Source: Castellaniella sp040276065 (GTDB lineage: Bacteria; Pseudomonadota; Gammaproteobacteria; Burkholderiales; Burkholderiaceae_B). From it: DNA of 64,000 nt. The translations under genes and the position numbers were made by a program. Numbering within the stretch: position 1 is the stretch's first letter; every line of letters starts with the position of its first letter. The stretch lies in contig NZ_JBELOI010000013.1 of assembly GCF_040276065.1 (NCBI RefSeq), positions 1-64,000 of the forward strand, written 5' to 3'. Below the pieces are notes generated by a model. That model did no database searches, was not told where the DNA came from, and saw nothing but the letters and a program-made list of their open reading frames with translations. Positions 9,725 through 18,678 of this stretch are shown here, piece by piece.

Positions 9725-9753
9725 GGCTCGCCTGAACCGCGCTCAGGCGAGCC
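9725..9753. terminator. Hairpin between convergent amidase and CPBP genes
   Basis: An 11-bp perfect stem, GGCTCGCCTGA (9725-9735) with TCAGGCGAGCC (9743-9753), with a 7-nt loop between two convergent genes. The right arm includes the stop codon of the CPBP gene. There is no U-tract, so it is at best a weak bidirectional terminator. Confidence 0.45.
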
Positions 9754-10522
9754 CGGGGGCGAAGCGCAGGATCAACAGCACTATCAGCAACGGCCCCGCA
9801 TTGAACAGCGCATGCAGCAGCATCGAGGCGCCGATGCCCCGGCGCACGCGCATCCAGCCGAGCACCAGTCCCGTGAACCACTGCGGCAGCACCAGCAGGG
9901 GCATCAGGGCGATCGGCATCTCGTACAGTTGGAAGTTGTACAGGTGCACGGCGCCGAAAGCGACCGCGGACAGGTGATAGAGCCAGGGATATGCGCGCAA
10001 CATCCCGCGGCGCCGCGCCCAGGACAGGCTCCAGCCTCCGCGCAGACGCGCACTCGCCGGACACCAGAGTGGCGCGAGGCACAACAGCAACGCCACGGCC
10101 GCCATCAGCCCCGAGGCAAAGCCCGCCCCTTGGACGACGATGGACACCATCAGCGGAACGAACCACCATACCATGGCGGGTCGCCGCAAGACGTGGCGGA
10201 AGGTCAACTCCTCGACGATGGGCGCCCAGATCAGTGCCTGCATCCACGGCAGGTTCGCGAGGCTCAAGCGGTGCTGCGCGCCGCCCATCTCGGCCGCGCC
10301 CACCGCCAGCGGCCCGAACACGAACAGATTGGCCAGCCACAGCAGCAAGGCCCATTGGATGAGCCTGACGCCGCGAATGTTCGGCAGGAAATCCACCTGG
10401 ACGCCATGGCCCACGGCCCGGCCCGGGAGGCGCCGGCCGGGCCGCGGACGGCGCACGAAGCGTAGAAAATCCATGAGTTCGGCACGCAGCCCCACCGGGT
10501 GCCCGTCTCGCTTGCCGGACAT
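9743..10522 (-). CDS. CPBP family intramembrane metalloprotease
   Basis: A 259-residue multi-helix membrane protein of the CPBP (CaaX protease / bacteriocin-processing, Abi) family. The intramembrane active-site motifs are intact: EExxxR in APIVEELTFRHVLRR, an HLYNF segment (FGAVHLYNF), and a HxxxN motif (LLHALFNAG) near the C-terminus. I chose the ATG at 10522 (MSGKRDGHP) because a strong GGGGAGGGG ribosome-binding site precedes it. The ATG eight codons upstream would overlap the end of pth. It follows pth by 16 nt and is probably co-transcribed with it. The substrate is unknown. Confidence 0.85.
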   Translation of the reverse strand: MSGKRDGHPVGLRAELMDFLRFVRRPRPGRRLPGRAVGHGVQVDFLPNIRGVRLIQWALLLWLANLFVFGPLAVGAAEMGGAQHRLSLANLPWMQALIWAPIVEELTFRHVLRRPAMVWWFVPLMVSIVVQGAGFASGLMAAVALLLCLAPLWCPASARLRGGWSLSWARRRGMLRAYPWLYHLSAVAFGAVHLYNFQLYEMPIALMPLLVLPQWFTGLVLGWMRVRRGIGASMLLHALFNAGPLLIVLLILRFAPGLA

Positions 10523-10538
10523 GCCGCCCCTCCCCGAT

Positions 10539-11144
10539 TCAGGCATTGGCCTGATGGTTGGCCTGATGGAGACGCTCGACCGCTCGGTCGAACTCGCCGT
10601 CCAGCAGCAGGGGCAAGGCCACGCGGCAGCGATCGATGACGGCCTCGATACCCGTCAGCTCTGCCCGGCGCGGAGGGTGCAGGACAAAGTTCACGACCTC
10701 CTGTGCCAACCCCAGGCTGCGCGGATGGCCGATGCCGATGCGCAGCCGCCAAAAGGCGGGCGAGCCCAGGGCGGACTGGATGTCGCGCAGGCCGTTATGG
10801 CCCGCATGGCCGCCGCCCTGCTTGAGCTTGACCGCGCCCGGAAGCAAGTCGAGCTCGTCGTGCAGGACCAGGATTTGTTCGGGCCGCAGCTTGTAGAAGC
10901 GCGCCAGCGCGCCCACCGCCTGGCCCGATTTATTCATGAAGGTCGCGGGCTTGGCGAGCAGGAGGGGCTCGCCCGCGTGCCGGGCACGCGCCACCCAGGC
11001 AAAGAAGGCTTTTTCCAGCGTGAAGGGCGCGTGCAGGTCGTCGGCGAAATGATCGGCCAGCCAGAAGCCGGCATTATGGCGCGTGGCTTCGTACTCGGGG
11101 CCGGGATTGCCCAGCCCCACGATCAGGCGTATGGACTCGGTCAT
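10539..11144 (-). CDS. pth: Peptidyl-tRNA hydrolase
   Basis: Releases tRNA from prematurely dropped peptidyl-tRNA; 201 residues, normal for bacterial Pth. Family motifs: IRLIVGLGNPGPEYEATRHNAG with the catalytic His of the RHNAG motif, LLLAKPATFMNKSGQAV with the substrate-binding Asn, LVLHDELDLLPG with the catalytic Asp, and GGGHAGHNGLRDIQSALG. The start is MTESIRLIVG at 11144; an in-frame extension further upstream has no family similarity. It follows rplY in the same direction, an arrangement common in betaproteobacteria. Confidence 0.96.
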   Translation of the reverse strand: MTESIRLIVGLGNPGPEYEATRHNAGFWLADHFADDLHAPFTLEKAFFAWVARARHAGEPLLLAKPATFMNKSGQAVGALARFYKLRPEQILVLHDELDLLPGAVKLKQGGGHAGHNGLRDIQSALGSPAFWRLRIGIGHPRSLGLAQEVVNFVLHPPRRAELTGIEAVIDRCRVALPLLLDGEFDRAVERLHQANHQANA

Positions 11145-11177
11145 GGGAAATCCGGAAACATGTGACATGATAAGGCA

Positions 11178-11208
11178 CACGGCGCAGTCCGCGGGGAGCT
11201 GCGCCGTG
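11178..11208 (-). terminator. Hairpin between rplY and pth
   Basis: A 10-bp stem, CACGGCGCAG (11178-11187) with CTGCGCCGTG (11199-11208), extended by flanking GGCA/TGCC bases. On the minus strand it follows the rplY stop and a TTTTTT run lies before it rather than after, so it is not a classical intrinsic terminator. It may attenuate or process the rplY-pth transcript. Confidence 0.4.
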
Positions 11209-11236
11209 CCGGGTCTTGCAAAAAACCGCGTCGGGT

Positions 11237-11857
11237 TTATTCGGCGGCGGGTTCCGCGGCGGCCGGCGGCGTGTCCTCGTCGTCCGAGCCGGTGCCCTTG
11301 GGCATATTGGCCTGGCCCAGTAGCGGATTGACGTCATCACCATGCGGCACGAACTTGACGCCGATCGGCAGGGTGACGTCCGACAGGTGCAGGCGGCCGC
11401 CGCCGATCAGGTTGCCCAGGTCGACTTCGATGAAGGGCGGCAGATTGGCCGGCAGGCAGGTGATGTCCAGTTCGGCGGGACCATGGGTGACGATCTGGCC
11501 GGCGAGCTTGACGGCCGGGCTGATGTCGGCGTTCAGGTAGTGCACCGGCACCTTGGTGGTGACGGCCTGCGAAGCATCGACGCGCTGAAAGTCCACGTGC
11601 AGGACCAGCGGACGATAAGGGTGCCATTGCACGGCACGCACCAGCACCGGCTCGGCCTTGCCGTCGAGCACCATATCGAGGATGGAGGCGTGGAATTCCT
11701 CTTTGTTCAGGGCATGGTAGATCTCGTTGTGGTCGAGCTCGATGTTGGCGGGCGCGGACTTGCCACCGTAGACGATGGCGGGCACCCGACCTGCGCGGCG
11801 CAGGCGGCGGCTCGCACTCGAACCCTGGACGCTACGCGAAGTGGCGGTAAATTTCAT
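11237..11857 (-). CDS. rplY: 50S ribosomal protein L25 / general stress protein Ctc
   Basis: 5S rRNA-binding ribosomal protein, 206 residues, the long Ctc/TL5 form. Residues ~1-95 are the L25 domain (MKFTATSRSVQGSSASRRLR, GRVPAIVYGG, DMVLDGKAEPVLVRAVQWHP). Residues ~100-195 are the C-terminal beta domain (VPVHYLNADISPAVKLAGQI, ITCLPANLPPFIEVDLGNL), ending in a low-complexity acidic/Ala tail common in proteobacteria. The start is MKFTATSR at 11857; four codons upstream lack support. It lies between prs and pth in the same direction. Confidence 0.96.
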   Translation of the reverse strand: MKFTATSRSVQGSSASRRLRRAGRVPAIVYGGKSAPANIELDHNEIYHALNKEEFHASILDMVLDGKAEPVLVRAVQWHPYRPLVLHVDFQRVDASQAVTTKVPVHYLNADISPAVKLAGQIVTHGPAELDITCLPANLPPFIEVDLGNLIGGGRLHLSDVTLPIGVKFVPHGDDVNPLLGQANMPKGTGSDDEDTPPAAAEPAAE

Positions 11858-11924
11858 TGAAGACTCCAAAAACGGGACCGTCGTCGGGCCCCGCGATGCA
11901 AAAAGTAGCCGGAGCTACGAAACC

Positions 11925-11946
11925 CCCCGGCCGCGACCAGCCGGGG
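11925..11946 (-). promoter_or_regulatory. GC-rich hairpin between prs and rplY
   Basis: CCCCGGC (11925-11931) pairs with GCCGGGG (11940-11946) around an 8-nt loop, in the ~100-nt space between the prs stop and rplY start. On the minus strand it is followed by GGTTTCG, not a clean U-tract, so partial attenuation or mRNA processing is more likely than full termination. Confidence 0.35.
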
Positions 11947-11960
11947 AGGGAAAAAACCAT

Positions 11961-12911
11961 TCAGTCGGCGAACAGCGAGCTGACGGACTCGGCATTCGAA
12001 ATGCGCAGGATCGTCTCGCCCAGCAAGGCCGCGCACGAGAGCTGGCGAATCTTGGGGCATTGGCGCGCCTCCTCGGACAGCGGGATGGTGTCCGTCACCA
12101 CCACCTCGTCGAGGGCCGACTCGAGGATGCGCTTGACCGCCTCGCCCGAGAGCACGGGATGCGTGCAATACGCATAGACCGACCCGGCGCCCCGGTCCTT
12201 GAGGGCCTGGGCGGCCTTGCACAGCGTGCCGGCCGTATCGACCATGTCATCCATGATCAGGCAGGTGCGCCCATCGACCTCGCCGATGATGTTCATGACC
12301 TCGGACACATTGGCGCGCGGCCGGCGCTTGTCGATGATGGCCAGGTCGGATTCGAGCTGCTTGGCCAGGGCGCGGGCACGCACCACGCCGCCGATGTCCG
12401 GGGACACGACCACGAGGTTCTGGAAATTGCGGCGCCAGATGTCCCCCAGCAGGATGGGGCCGGCGTAGATGTTGTCCACGGGGATGTCGAAGAACCCCTG
12501 GATCTGGTCGGCATGCAGGTCCATCGTCATGACGCGGTCGACGCCGACGACCTGCAGCATGTTGGCGACGACCTTGGCCGAAATCGATACCCGCGCCGAA
12601 CGTGGGCGGCGATCCTGGCGGGCATAGCCGAAATACGGAATGGCGGCGGTGATCCGGCCGGCCGACGCCCGGCGCAGGGCATCGACCATGACCATGATTT
12701 CCATGAGATTGTCGTTGGTCGGGGCACAGGTGGGCTGCAGCACGAAGACGTCCTTGCCGCGCACGTTCTGGTTGATCTCGACCATGACCTCGCCGTCGGA
12801 GAAACGGCCCACGGTCATCTTGCCCAGCGACATGTCGAGGTGATTCACGACGTCGACGGCCAGCCGGGGATTGGCCGTGCCAGTGAAAATCATGAATCGA
12901 TCTTGTGCCAT
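11961..12911 (-). CDS. prs: Ribose-phosphate pyrophosphokinase
   Basis: Makes PRPP from ribose 5-phosphate and ATP for nucleotide, His and Trp synthesis; 316 residues, the standard class I length. Motifs: FTGTANPRLAVDVVNHL, the flexible-loop region FSDGEVMVEINQNVRGKDVF, YFGYARQDRRPRSARVSISAK (ATP site), DLHADQIQGFF, and the PRPP-binding VCLIMDDMVDTAGTLCKAA-type loop. It follows tRNA-Gln in the same direction; ispE-tRNA-Gln-prs-rplY-pth is a conserved betaproteobacterial order. Confidence 0.98.
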   Translation of the reverse strand: MAQDRFMIFTGTANPRLAVDVVNHLDMSLGKMTVGRFSDGEVMVEINQNVRGKDVFVLQPTCAPTNDNLMEIMVMVDALRRASAGRITAAIPYFGYARQDRRPRSARVSISAKVVANMLQVVGVDRVMTMDLHADQIQGFFDIPVDNIYAGPILLGDIWRRNFQNLVVVSPDIGGVVRARALAKQLESDLAIIDKRRPRANVSEVMNIIGEVDGRTCLIMDDMVDTAGTLCKAAQALKDRGAGSVYAYCTHPVLSGEAVKRILESALDEVVVTDTIPLSEEARQCPKIRQLSCAALLGETILRISNAESVSSLFAD

Positions 12912-13008
12912 GGTGTCCCAGCCGGGTTGTCAAACGACAAGGCTGTTGACCAGCGCCCCCCGGGGGCCGCCTCAACAGCCTTTGATGTGCCTGATGCGTA
13001 CAGGCGTC

Positions 13009-13085
13009 TGGCTGGGGAAGAAGGATTCGAACCTTCGCATGCCGGAATCAAAATCCGGTGCCTTAACCAACTTGGCTATTCCCCA
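13009..13085 (-). tRNA. tRNA-Gln (TTG anticodon)
   Basis: The minus strand folds as a complete 77-nt tRNA: acceptor arms TGGGGAA and TTCCCCA, D arm around GCCAAGTTGGTTAAGGC, anticodon stem CCGGA-TTTTGAT-TCCGG with anticodon TTG, and T arm GAAGGTTCGAATCCTTC. The 3' CCA is encoded. It begins 3 nt after the ispE stop and precedes prs, so it is probably processed from an ispE-prs transcript. Confidence 0.96.
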
Positions 13086-13088
13086 ACA

Positions 13089-13985
13089 CTAACCATTGAT
13101 CCAATGCCTCAAGGGATGATCGTGCAGGCCGGTGCAAGCCCATGACTGCTCGATCGAACCATCCCCAAAGGACGCTATTTTACTGATAATCCGGTCTTGG
13201 TGCATCCGCGCCTGGGCGAGATCGTCAAGCGGTGCAAAGACGCACGAACCCGACCCCGTCATGCGGGCATCGAGCCCCACATCCCGCAGCGTCCGCAGGA
13301 CTCTTGAAATCCGCGGGTGGCGCCGAAGGACGACCGCCTCCAAGTCGTTGCGACCATAAAGGCCCCAATGCCTGGACTGCCAATCAGCAAAGACCGAAAT
13401 TTTGACCGAAGGCGTGTTTCTTGTCAAATCCTCGGCCGAGAAAATCTCGGCGGTGGACACCTGCACGGGCGGGCGGACCACCAGATACGCGCGGTCGGGC
13501 AGCGCCACCGCCGTCAGGTCTTCGCCGATGCCCTGCGCGAAGGCCGGCTGGCCAAAGACGAACACCGGCACATCGGCGCCCAGCGGCTCGGCCAGGCGCA
13601 TCAGGGCCGCGCGATCCAGGCCCGCGCCCCAGAGGCGGTTGAGGGCGATCAGCGCCGTCGCCGCATCGCTCGAACCCCCGCCCAGGCCGCCGCCGACGGG
13701 AATGCGCTTTCGATAGCGGATCCGGGCACCGTAGGAGACGCCCGCCGCCTGCTGCAAGGCGCGCGCCGCCCGCAGCACGAGGTCCTCGGACGCCGGCAGG
13801 CCGGGCGGCACGTCGCCCTCGCGCGAGAGCCCGCCGCCCTCGACCCGCTCGAAATCGAAGGCATCGGCCAGATCGATGAAGCGAAAAACCGTCTGCAGCA
13901 AGTGATAGCCATCGGCCCTGCGCCCCACCACGTGCAGGAACAGATTGAGCTTGGCCGGAGCCGGCACGTCGTACAGGGACGGCAT
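13089..13985 (-). CDS. ispE: 4-diphosphocytidyl-2-C-methyl-D-erythritol kinase
   Basis: GHMP kinase that phosphorylates CDP-methylerythritol in the MEP isoprenoid pathway; 298 residues, slightly longer than the E. coli enzyme. Motifs: YDVPAPAKLNLFLHVVGRRADGYH at the N-terminus, the GHMP ATP loop RKRIPVGGGLGGGSSDAA near residue 90, and a C-terminal MTGSGSCVFAP motif. It lies between lolB and tRNA-Gln on the same strand, 9 nt from the lolB stop side. Confidence 0.96.
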   Translation of the reverse strand: MPSLYDVPAPAKLNLFLHVVGRRADGYHLLQTVFRFIDLADAFDFERVEGGGLSREGDVPPGLPASEDLVLRAARALQQAAGVSYGARIRYRKRIPVGGGLGGGSSDAATALIALNRLWGAGLDRAALMRLAEPLGADVPVFVFGQPAFAQGIGEDLTAVALPDRAYLVVRPPVQVSTAEIFSAEDLTRNTPSVKISVFADWQSRHWGLYGRNDLEAVVLRRHPRISRVLRTLRDVGLDARMTGSGSCVFAPLDDLAQARMHQDRIISKIASFGDGSIEQSWACTGLHDHPLRHWING

Positions 13986-13994
13986 GATCGGCCT

Positions 13995-14552
13995 CTAGTC
14001 GACGATCAATTGCACGCTGATCCGGCGCCCCGCCTGATCGCGCGCCAGTCGCAGCCGCCCGGGCCCCAGGCCGTCGTAGTCCCACAGGCGCACGGTCCAG
14101 CCATCCTGGACCAATTGGATGATGCGGCCCTGGTCGTCGCGCCGGACGGCGTCGACCGCGCCGCCCGCCCACGGCCGTCCCTGGATCCAGGCGCGCAGAC
14201 CCGCGACCGGCACGGCCTCGCCCCAGAGCTCGGCGAGCAAGGCGTCGGCGTTGGCGGCGCGCTCGCGCTCGCCGTTGGCCCGTTCGAGAACAGCCTGGCC
14301 GGGTTCGACGAAAATCCGGGCCAACACACCGCCCATGGGACTGAGCAGATCCAGTCGCAGGGCGGCACCGGTGTCCCGCCAGGCAAAATTCCCCTGCGCG
14401 GCCTGAGCCGGGCCCTCGGCCGGGCGGGCGGAGACCGCGAAGCGGCCGGTGCGCTCGAATGCCGGGCCGGCGCCGCCGATGCGCTCAGGTGTTGCACAGG
14501 ACGCCAACAGCACGGCGACGAGCGCCAGCGCCAGAATCCGCACCCACTTCAT
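13995..14552 (-). CDS. lolB: Outer-membrane lipoprotein LolB
   Basis: Receives lipoproteins from LolA and inserts them into the outer membrane. The 185-residue protein has a lipoprotein signal with lipobox LLASC (Cys19). The mature part shows LolB features: FERTGRFAVSA, a FAWRDTGAALRLDLLSPMGG stretch on the beta sheet, and WIQGRPW near the middle. The start overlaps the stop of the TPR gene by 4 nt, so the two genes are coupled. Sequence identity within LolB is generally low; context (ispE next) strengthens the call. Confidence 0.9.
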   Translation of the reverse strand: MKWVRILALALVAVLLASCATPERIGGAGPAFERTGRFAVSARPAEGPAQAAQGNFAWRDTGAALRLDLLSPMGGVLARIFVEPGQAVLERANGERERAANADALLAELWGEAVPVAGLRAWIQGRPWAGGAVDAVRRDDQGRIIQLVQDGWTVRLWDYDGLGPGRLRLARDQAGRRISVQLIVD

Positions 14553-16327
14553 TTGGGCAGCTCCACCTTGAGGCGCCTCAGGGTCTCGAGCAGGGTTTCA
14601 TTGTCCGGGTCCTGGCGCCGGCCCTCGACCCAGATGCCGCGCGCCTCTTGCGGGCGGTTCAGGACCCACAGGACCTCGCCCAGGTGGGCCGCCACGTCGG
14701 CCGCGGGCAGCTTGTCATAGGAGCGCCGCAGATACTCGAGCGCCGCCTCGTAGTCCTTGATGCGAAAGAGATACCAGCCCACGCTGTCCAGGATGTAGGG
14801 ATTGTCGGGCTCGAGGTCCAGCGCGCGCTCGAGCAGGCCCTGGGCCTCGTCCAGGTTGCGCGCCTGGTCGGCATAGGTGTAGCCGAGCGAGTTGTAGGCA
14901 TTGGCGTTGTCGGGATCCAGCTCGATCACGCGCCGCATCAGGGTCTCGAACTCGGCGGTTTGGCCCTGGCGCTCGAGCAGCATGGCGAGGTCGTATTTGA
15001 TCTCTGCGGCATCGGGCATGTCGCGATCGGCGGCGCGCAGGATCTGGACGGCCTCGTCGCTGCGGCCCGCGTCCCGGTAGATGGAAGCCAGGGTGAGCTG
15101 ACGCACGATCCGCTCGCGGCGGTCGGCCGGACGGATGGCGTCGATGGTCGCGCGCGCCTGGGCGAGATCGCCCAGCTTGCCCTCGAGCACCGCCTCGTGG
15201 ATGCGCGCCTGGAAACGCAGAGAGGGCTCGTCGATCATCCGCAACTGGCGGATGGCCTCTTTGTAGTCCTCGCGCCGTTCGGCGATCTGCACCAGCAGCA
15301 GACGCGCGTCCGAGGCATCGGACTGGGCGTTGGTCGCGCCATCCTCGATGGACTGGCGCCGCTGGTTCTGCACCGAGATGTAGTCGTTGAGCAGGCCGAC
15401 GGCCACGTCATAGCGGCCGGCGCGCGCATTGACCTCGGCCTCGGTGTAGAGCAGGTCGAAGTCCTCGGGGGTGCGCCGCCGCATGTCCTCGAGCATCTGC
15501 AGCGCCTGCTCGAATTTGCCGGCGGAGGTCAGGCGGCTGACCAGCAGGAGGTGCAGCGCGCGCTGGTCGGGATGCGCCCCGAGATAGCGCTGGGTCTGGG
15601 CAATGGCGGCGTCCGGATCGACCCTCAGGCCGTATTCCAGCACGCGCTGCGCCGCGTCGTGCGAATCGGGATCGAGCGCCTGGGCGCGCCGCGCCTCATC
15701 CAGGGCCCGGCTCGCGTCGCCGGCGGCCCAGGCCGCGTCGGCCAAGGCCAGGCGCGCAAAAGCGGAGGTGTTGACGACGCCCGCCAGCGCTTTTTCCAGG
15801 ACGTCCAGCGCCAAGTGCTTGTCGGCCATCTTGGACACGATGCCGGCGGCTTGCACGATGGCCTGATCCTGGTCCTCGGCCTTTTGGATGCGCCGCGCCA
15901 GGGTCTGGGCCAGGCCCTGCGTCTGGCCGTTGGAGGCCGCGAGCGCCAGCGAGGCGGCGACCGCCTCGGGATTCTCGGGATCGAGCAGGACCCATTGGCG
16001 CGCGGCGCGCAGCGCGAGCGGAATATTGCGCGCCGCCATCGCCATCTGGAAGGCGCGCCGGGCGAGCCGGGGATCGAGGGTGTCCCGCGCGACGCCCAAC
16101 AAGGTCTGGCCGGCATCGTCGAACAGGTCCCGCTGCGCGGCGATCTCGGCCACGAGGATGCGGTACAGGATATCCGGTGTGAGGTTGACGGCGGGCGGCT
16201 CGCCGCTACGCAAATGAATGGTTTCGACCGGCTCGGCTGGCGTGGCGGCCGACGGGGCAGCCAAGGCCGCCCCGTGTGCGGCGACCAGCGCCAGCAACAC
16301 GGGGAACGCGGATGCAGGAAATCTCAT
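14549..16327 (-). CDS. Exported tetratricopeptide-repeat protein
   Basis: A 592-residue protein with a signal peptide (MRFPASAFPVLLALVAAHGA, cleaved after the ALA region near 24) and multiple TPR motifs through most of its length. The clearest repeats are at the C-terminus: PDNANAYNSLGYTYADQARN, LDLEPDNPYILDSVGWYLF and KDYEAALEYLRRSY. Periplasmic or outer-membrane-associated TPR proteins coupled to lolB are a conserved betaproteobacterial arrangement, suggesting a role in envelope assembly; the exact function is not established. It is divergent from mutM. Confidence 0.85.
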   Translation of the reverse strand: MRFPASAFPVLLALVAAHGAALAAPSAATPAEPVETIHLRSGEPPAVNLTPDILYRILVAEIAAQRDLFDDAGQTLLGVARDTLDPRLARRAFQMAMAARNIPLALRAARQWVLLDPENPEAVAASLALAASNGQTQGLAQTLARRIQKAEDQDQAIVQAAGIVSKMADKHLALDVLEKALAGVVNTSAFARLALADAAWAAGDASRALDEARRAQALDPDSHDAAQRVLEYGLRVDPDAAIAQTQRYLGAHPDQRALHLLLVSRLTSAGKFEQALQMLEDMRRRTPEDFDLLYTEAEVNARAGRYDVAVGLLNDYISVQNQRRQSIEDGATNAQSDASDARLLLVQIAERREDYKEAIRQLRMIDEPSLRFQARIHEAVLEGKLGDLAQARATIDAIRPADRRERIVRQLTLASIYRDAGRSDEAVQILRAADRDMPDAAEIKYDLAMLLERQGQTAEFETLMRRVIELDPDNANAYNSLGYTYADQARNLDEAQGLLERALDLEPDNPYILDSVGWYLFRIKDYEAALEYLRRSYDKLPAADVAAHLGEVLWVLNRPQEARGIWVEGRRQDPDNETLLETLRRLKVELPK

Positions 16328-16410
16328 TTGCGGTAACCATAGCCGATACGCAGGGAAAATGCGTCAGGTGGCAAAATTGCACAATCGAATGAGGATGTTA
16401 TCACCCTACC

Positions 16411-17238
16411 ATGCCCGAACTGCCAGAAGTTGAAACCACTCGTCGTGGAATTGCCACGATCATGCCGGGCCGCGTATTACGTCGCCTGCTGGTGCACGAC
16501 GGACGCCTGCGTTGGCCCGTGCCCGTCGGCTTGCCGGCGACCCTGGAGGGCCGGCGCGTGCTCGCCTGCGAGCGCCGCGGCAAGTACCTGCTGATCCGTT
16601 TTGAACACGGGACCCAGATCGTCCACCTGGGCATGTCGGGGTCGCTGCGCCGCGCGCCGCTGGACGAGGATCTGCGCAAGCACGACCATGTCGAGTGGCG
16701 CTTCGATGACGCGCGCTTTCTGTTGCACGACCCGCGCCGCTTCGGGGCGGTGCTCTGGCACCCGGCCGAGGCCGGCCCGCTGCTCGCACACCCGCTGCTC
16801 GCGAACCTGGGCATCGAGCCCTTCGATCCGGGCTTCACCCCCGAGCTCCTGTATGCGGCCCTGCAGTCGCGCGCGCAGGCGGTCAAGGCGCTGCTGCTGG
16901 GCGGGCGCATCGTCGTGGGCGTAGGCAATATCTACGCCTCGGAGTCCCTGTTCCTCGCCGGCATCGATCCGCGCACGCCCGGGCGCCGGATCTCGCGGCC
17001 GCGCAGCGTCCGCCTGCACGACGCGATCCTGCAAACGCTCTCTCAGGCCCTGGAATCAGGCGGCAGCACACTGCGCGACTACGTGAACGCCCAGGGGGCC
17101 CCGGGCGCCTATTTCACGCTGCACGCGGCAGTCTACGAGCGCGCCGGCCAGGCCTGCCCACGCTGCGGCACCCCGATCCGGCGCATCGTCCAGGGCCAGC
17201 GCACCACCTATTTCTGCCCTGGCTGCCAAAAGCGCTGA
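16411..17238 (+). CDS. mutM: Formamidopyrimidine-DNA glycosylase (Fpg)
   Basis: Base-excision repair glycosylase/AP lyase for 8-oxoguanine; 275 residues. The N-terminus MPELPEVETTRRGI supplies the catalytic Pro1 and Glu2 after Met removal. Other features: KYLLIRFEHGTQIVHLGMSG with the catalytic Lys region, the H2TH motif around GVGNIYASESLFLAGIDP, and a C-terminal zinc finger CPRCGTPIRRIVQGQRTTYFCPGC with four Cys. All key residues look intact. It is divergent from the TPR-lolB operon. Confidence 0.98.
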   Translation: MPELPEVETTRRGIATIMPGRVLRRLLVHDGRLRWPVPVGLPATLEGRRVLACERRGKYLLIRFEHGTQIVHLGMSGSLRRAPLDEDLRKHDHVEWRFDDARFLLHDPRRFGAVLWHPAEAGPLLAHPLLANLGIEPFDPGFTPELLYAALQSRAQAVKALLLGGRIVVGVGNIYASESLFLAGIDPRTPGRRISRPRSVRLHDAILQTLSQALESGGSTLRDYVNAQGAPGAYFTLHAAVYERAGQACPRCGTPIRRIVQGQRTTYFCPGCQKR

Positions 17239-17359
17239 TGACTCCGCCACGGACCAAGGCACTCCCGGCGAATCGCGCCGGCGGCACCCAGGTGCTTCAC
17301 ATATTGACCATTAAAGGTTTAAACTTCAGTCGTATCTTAAAATAGGACGGCGTTACGAC

Positions 17360-18655
17360 ATGAATAACCACCTCAGCGGTTTTGGCAACCACCACACCAC
17401 CGAAGCCCTGCCGGGCGCCCTGCCCGAAGGTCGCAATTCACCCCAACGCTGCCCCTACGGCCTGTACGCCGAGCAGCTCTCGGGCACCGCATTCACGGCG
17501 CCACGAGCCGAGAACCGCCGCTCATGGTTGTACCGGATCCGTCCGGCCGCCGCCCAGCCGGCGTTCTCCGCCTGCGACGCCTTCCCGGGCTGGAACCAGG
17601 ACTATCTGCGCGGACCGGTGACGCCCAACCGGCTGCGCTGGGATCCGCAAGCCCTGCCCGAGGCGCCGACCGACTTCCTGGAAGGCATGCGGACCTGGGC
17701 GGGCAATGGCGGCTGGGACCAGCAGGCCGGCATCGCGATCCACCTGTACGGCGCCAATCGCTCGATGCAAGGCCGTTATTTCTACAATGCCGACGCGGAA
17801 CTGCTGCTGGTTCCGCAGGCGGGTGCGCTGCGCCTGCGCACGGAGCTGGGCACGTTGGAGGTCGCGCCTTGCGAGATCGCCGTGATCCCGCGCGGCGTGC
17901 GCTTCCTGGTCGAACTGCCCGATGGCTCGGCGCGCGGCTACGCGCTCGAGAATTTCGGCGCGCCGCTGCGTCTGCCGGAACTGGGCCCGATCGGATCGAA
18001 CGGCCTGGCCCAGGCCCGCGACTTCCTGTATCCCGTTGCCGCCTACGAGGACGTGGACGGCGAGATGGAGCTGATCGCGCGGTTCGGCGGCGGGTTCTGG
18101 CGCACGACGCTGGATCATTCGCCGCTGGACGTCGTGGCCTGGCATGGGACCCATGCGCCCTATAAGTACGACCTGCGCCGCTTCAATGTGATCGGCTCGA
18201 TCAGTTTCGACCACCCCGATCCGTGCATTTTCACCGTGCTGACCTCGCCATCCGACACCCCGGGCACGGCAAACCTGGACCTGGCGATCTTTCCGCCACG
18301 CATCCTGGCGATGGAGGACACCTTCCGCCCGCCTTGGTTCCACCGCAACATTGCCGGCGAGTTCATGGGCCTGATCCAGGGCGCCTACGATGCCAAGGCC
18401 GAGGGCTTCGCGCCCGGCAGCGCCAGCCTGCACAACACCATGAGCCCCCACGGCCCGGATGCGGACACCTTTGCCAAGGCCAGTGCGGAGGACACGGGCA
18501 AGGCGCACTACATCCGCGACACCATGGCCTTCATGTTCGAGACGCGCCGGGTCATTCAACCATCCTCGGCGGCCATGGACAGCCCCACCCTGCAGGCCGA
18601 TTACGACCGGGCCTGGATGGGCCTGCGCAAGCACTTCGATCCGACGCGCCGCTGA
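17360..18655 (+). CDS. hmgA: Homogentisate 1,2-dioxygenase
   Basis: Iron-dependent ring-cleaving dioxygenase of tyrosine/phenylalanine catabolism, converting homogentisate to maleylacetoacetate. The 431 residues match the family: GFGNHHTTEALPGALPEGRNSPQ at the N-terminus, a central cupin, and metal ligands in PPWFHRNIAGEFMGLI and SASLHNTMSPHGPD. Fumarylacetoacetase and maleylacetoacetate isomerase, which often follow, are absent; the next gene is convergent. The AT-rich ~75 nt upstream (17295-17350) contain TTGACC and an 8-bp GTTTAAAC palindrome and are the likely promoter/operator; no regulator gene is adjacent. Confidence 0.97.
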   Translation: MNNHLSGFGNHHTTEALPGALPEGRNSPQRCPYGLYAEQLSGTAFTAPRAENRRSWLYRIRPAAAQPAFSACDAFPGWNQDYLRGPVTPNRLRWDPQALPEAPTDFLEGMRTWAGNGGWDQQAGIAIHLYGANRSMQGRYFYNADAELLLVPQAGALRLRTELGTLEVAPCEIAVIPRGVRFLVELPDGSARGYALENFGAPLRLPELGPIGSNGLAQARDFLYPVAAYEDVDGEMELIARFGGGFWRTTLDHSPLDVVAWHGTHAPYKYDLRRFNVIGSISFDHPDPCIFTVLTSPSDTPGTANLDLAIFPPRILAMEDTFRPPWFHRNIAGEFMGLIQGAYDAKAEGFAPGSASLHNTMSPHGPDADTFAKASAEDTGKAHYIRDTMAFMFETRRVIQPSSAAMDSPTLQADYDRAWMGLRKHFDPTRR

Positions 18656-18678
18656 CCGTGCCGGCCGGCGCGCCGGCC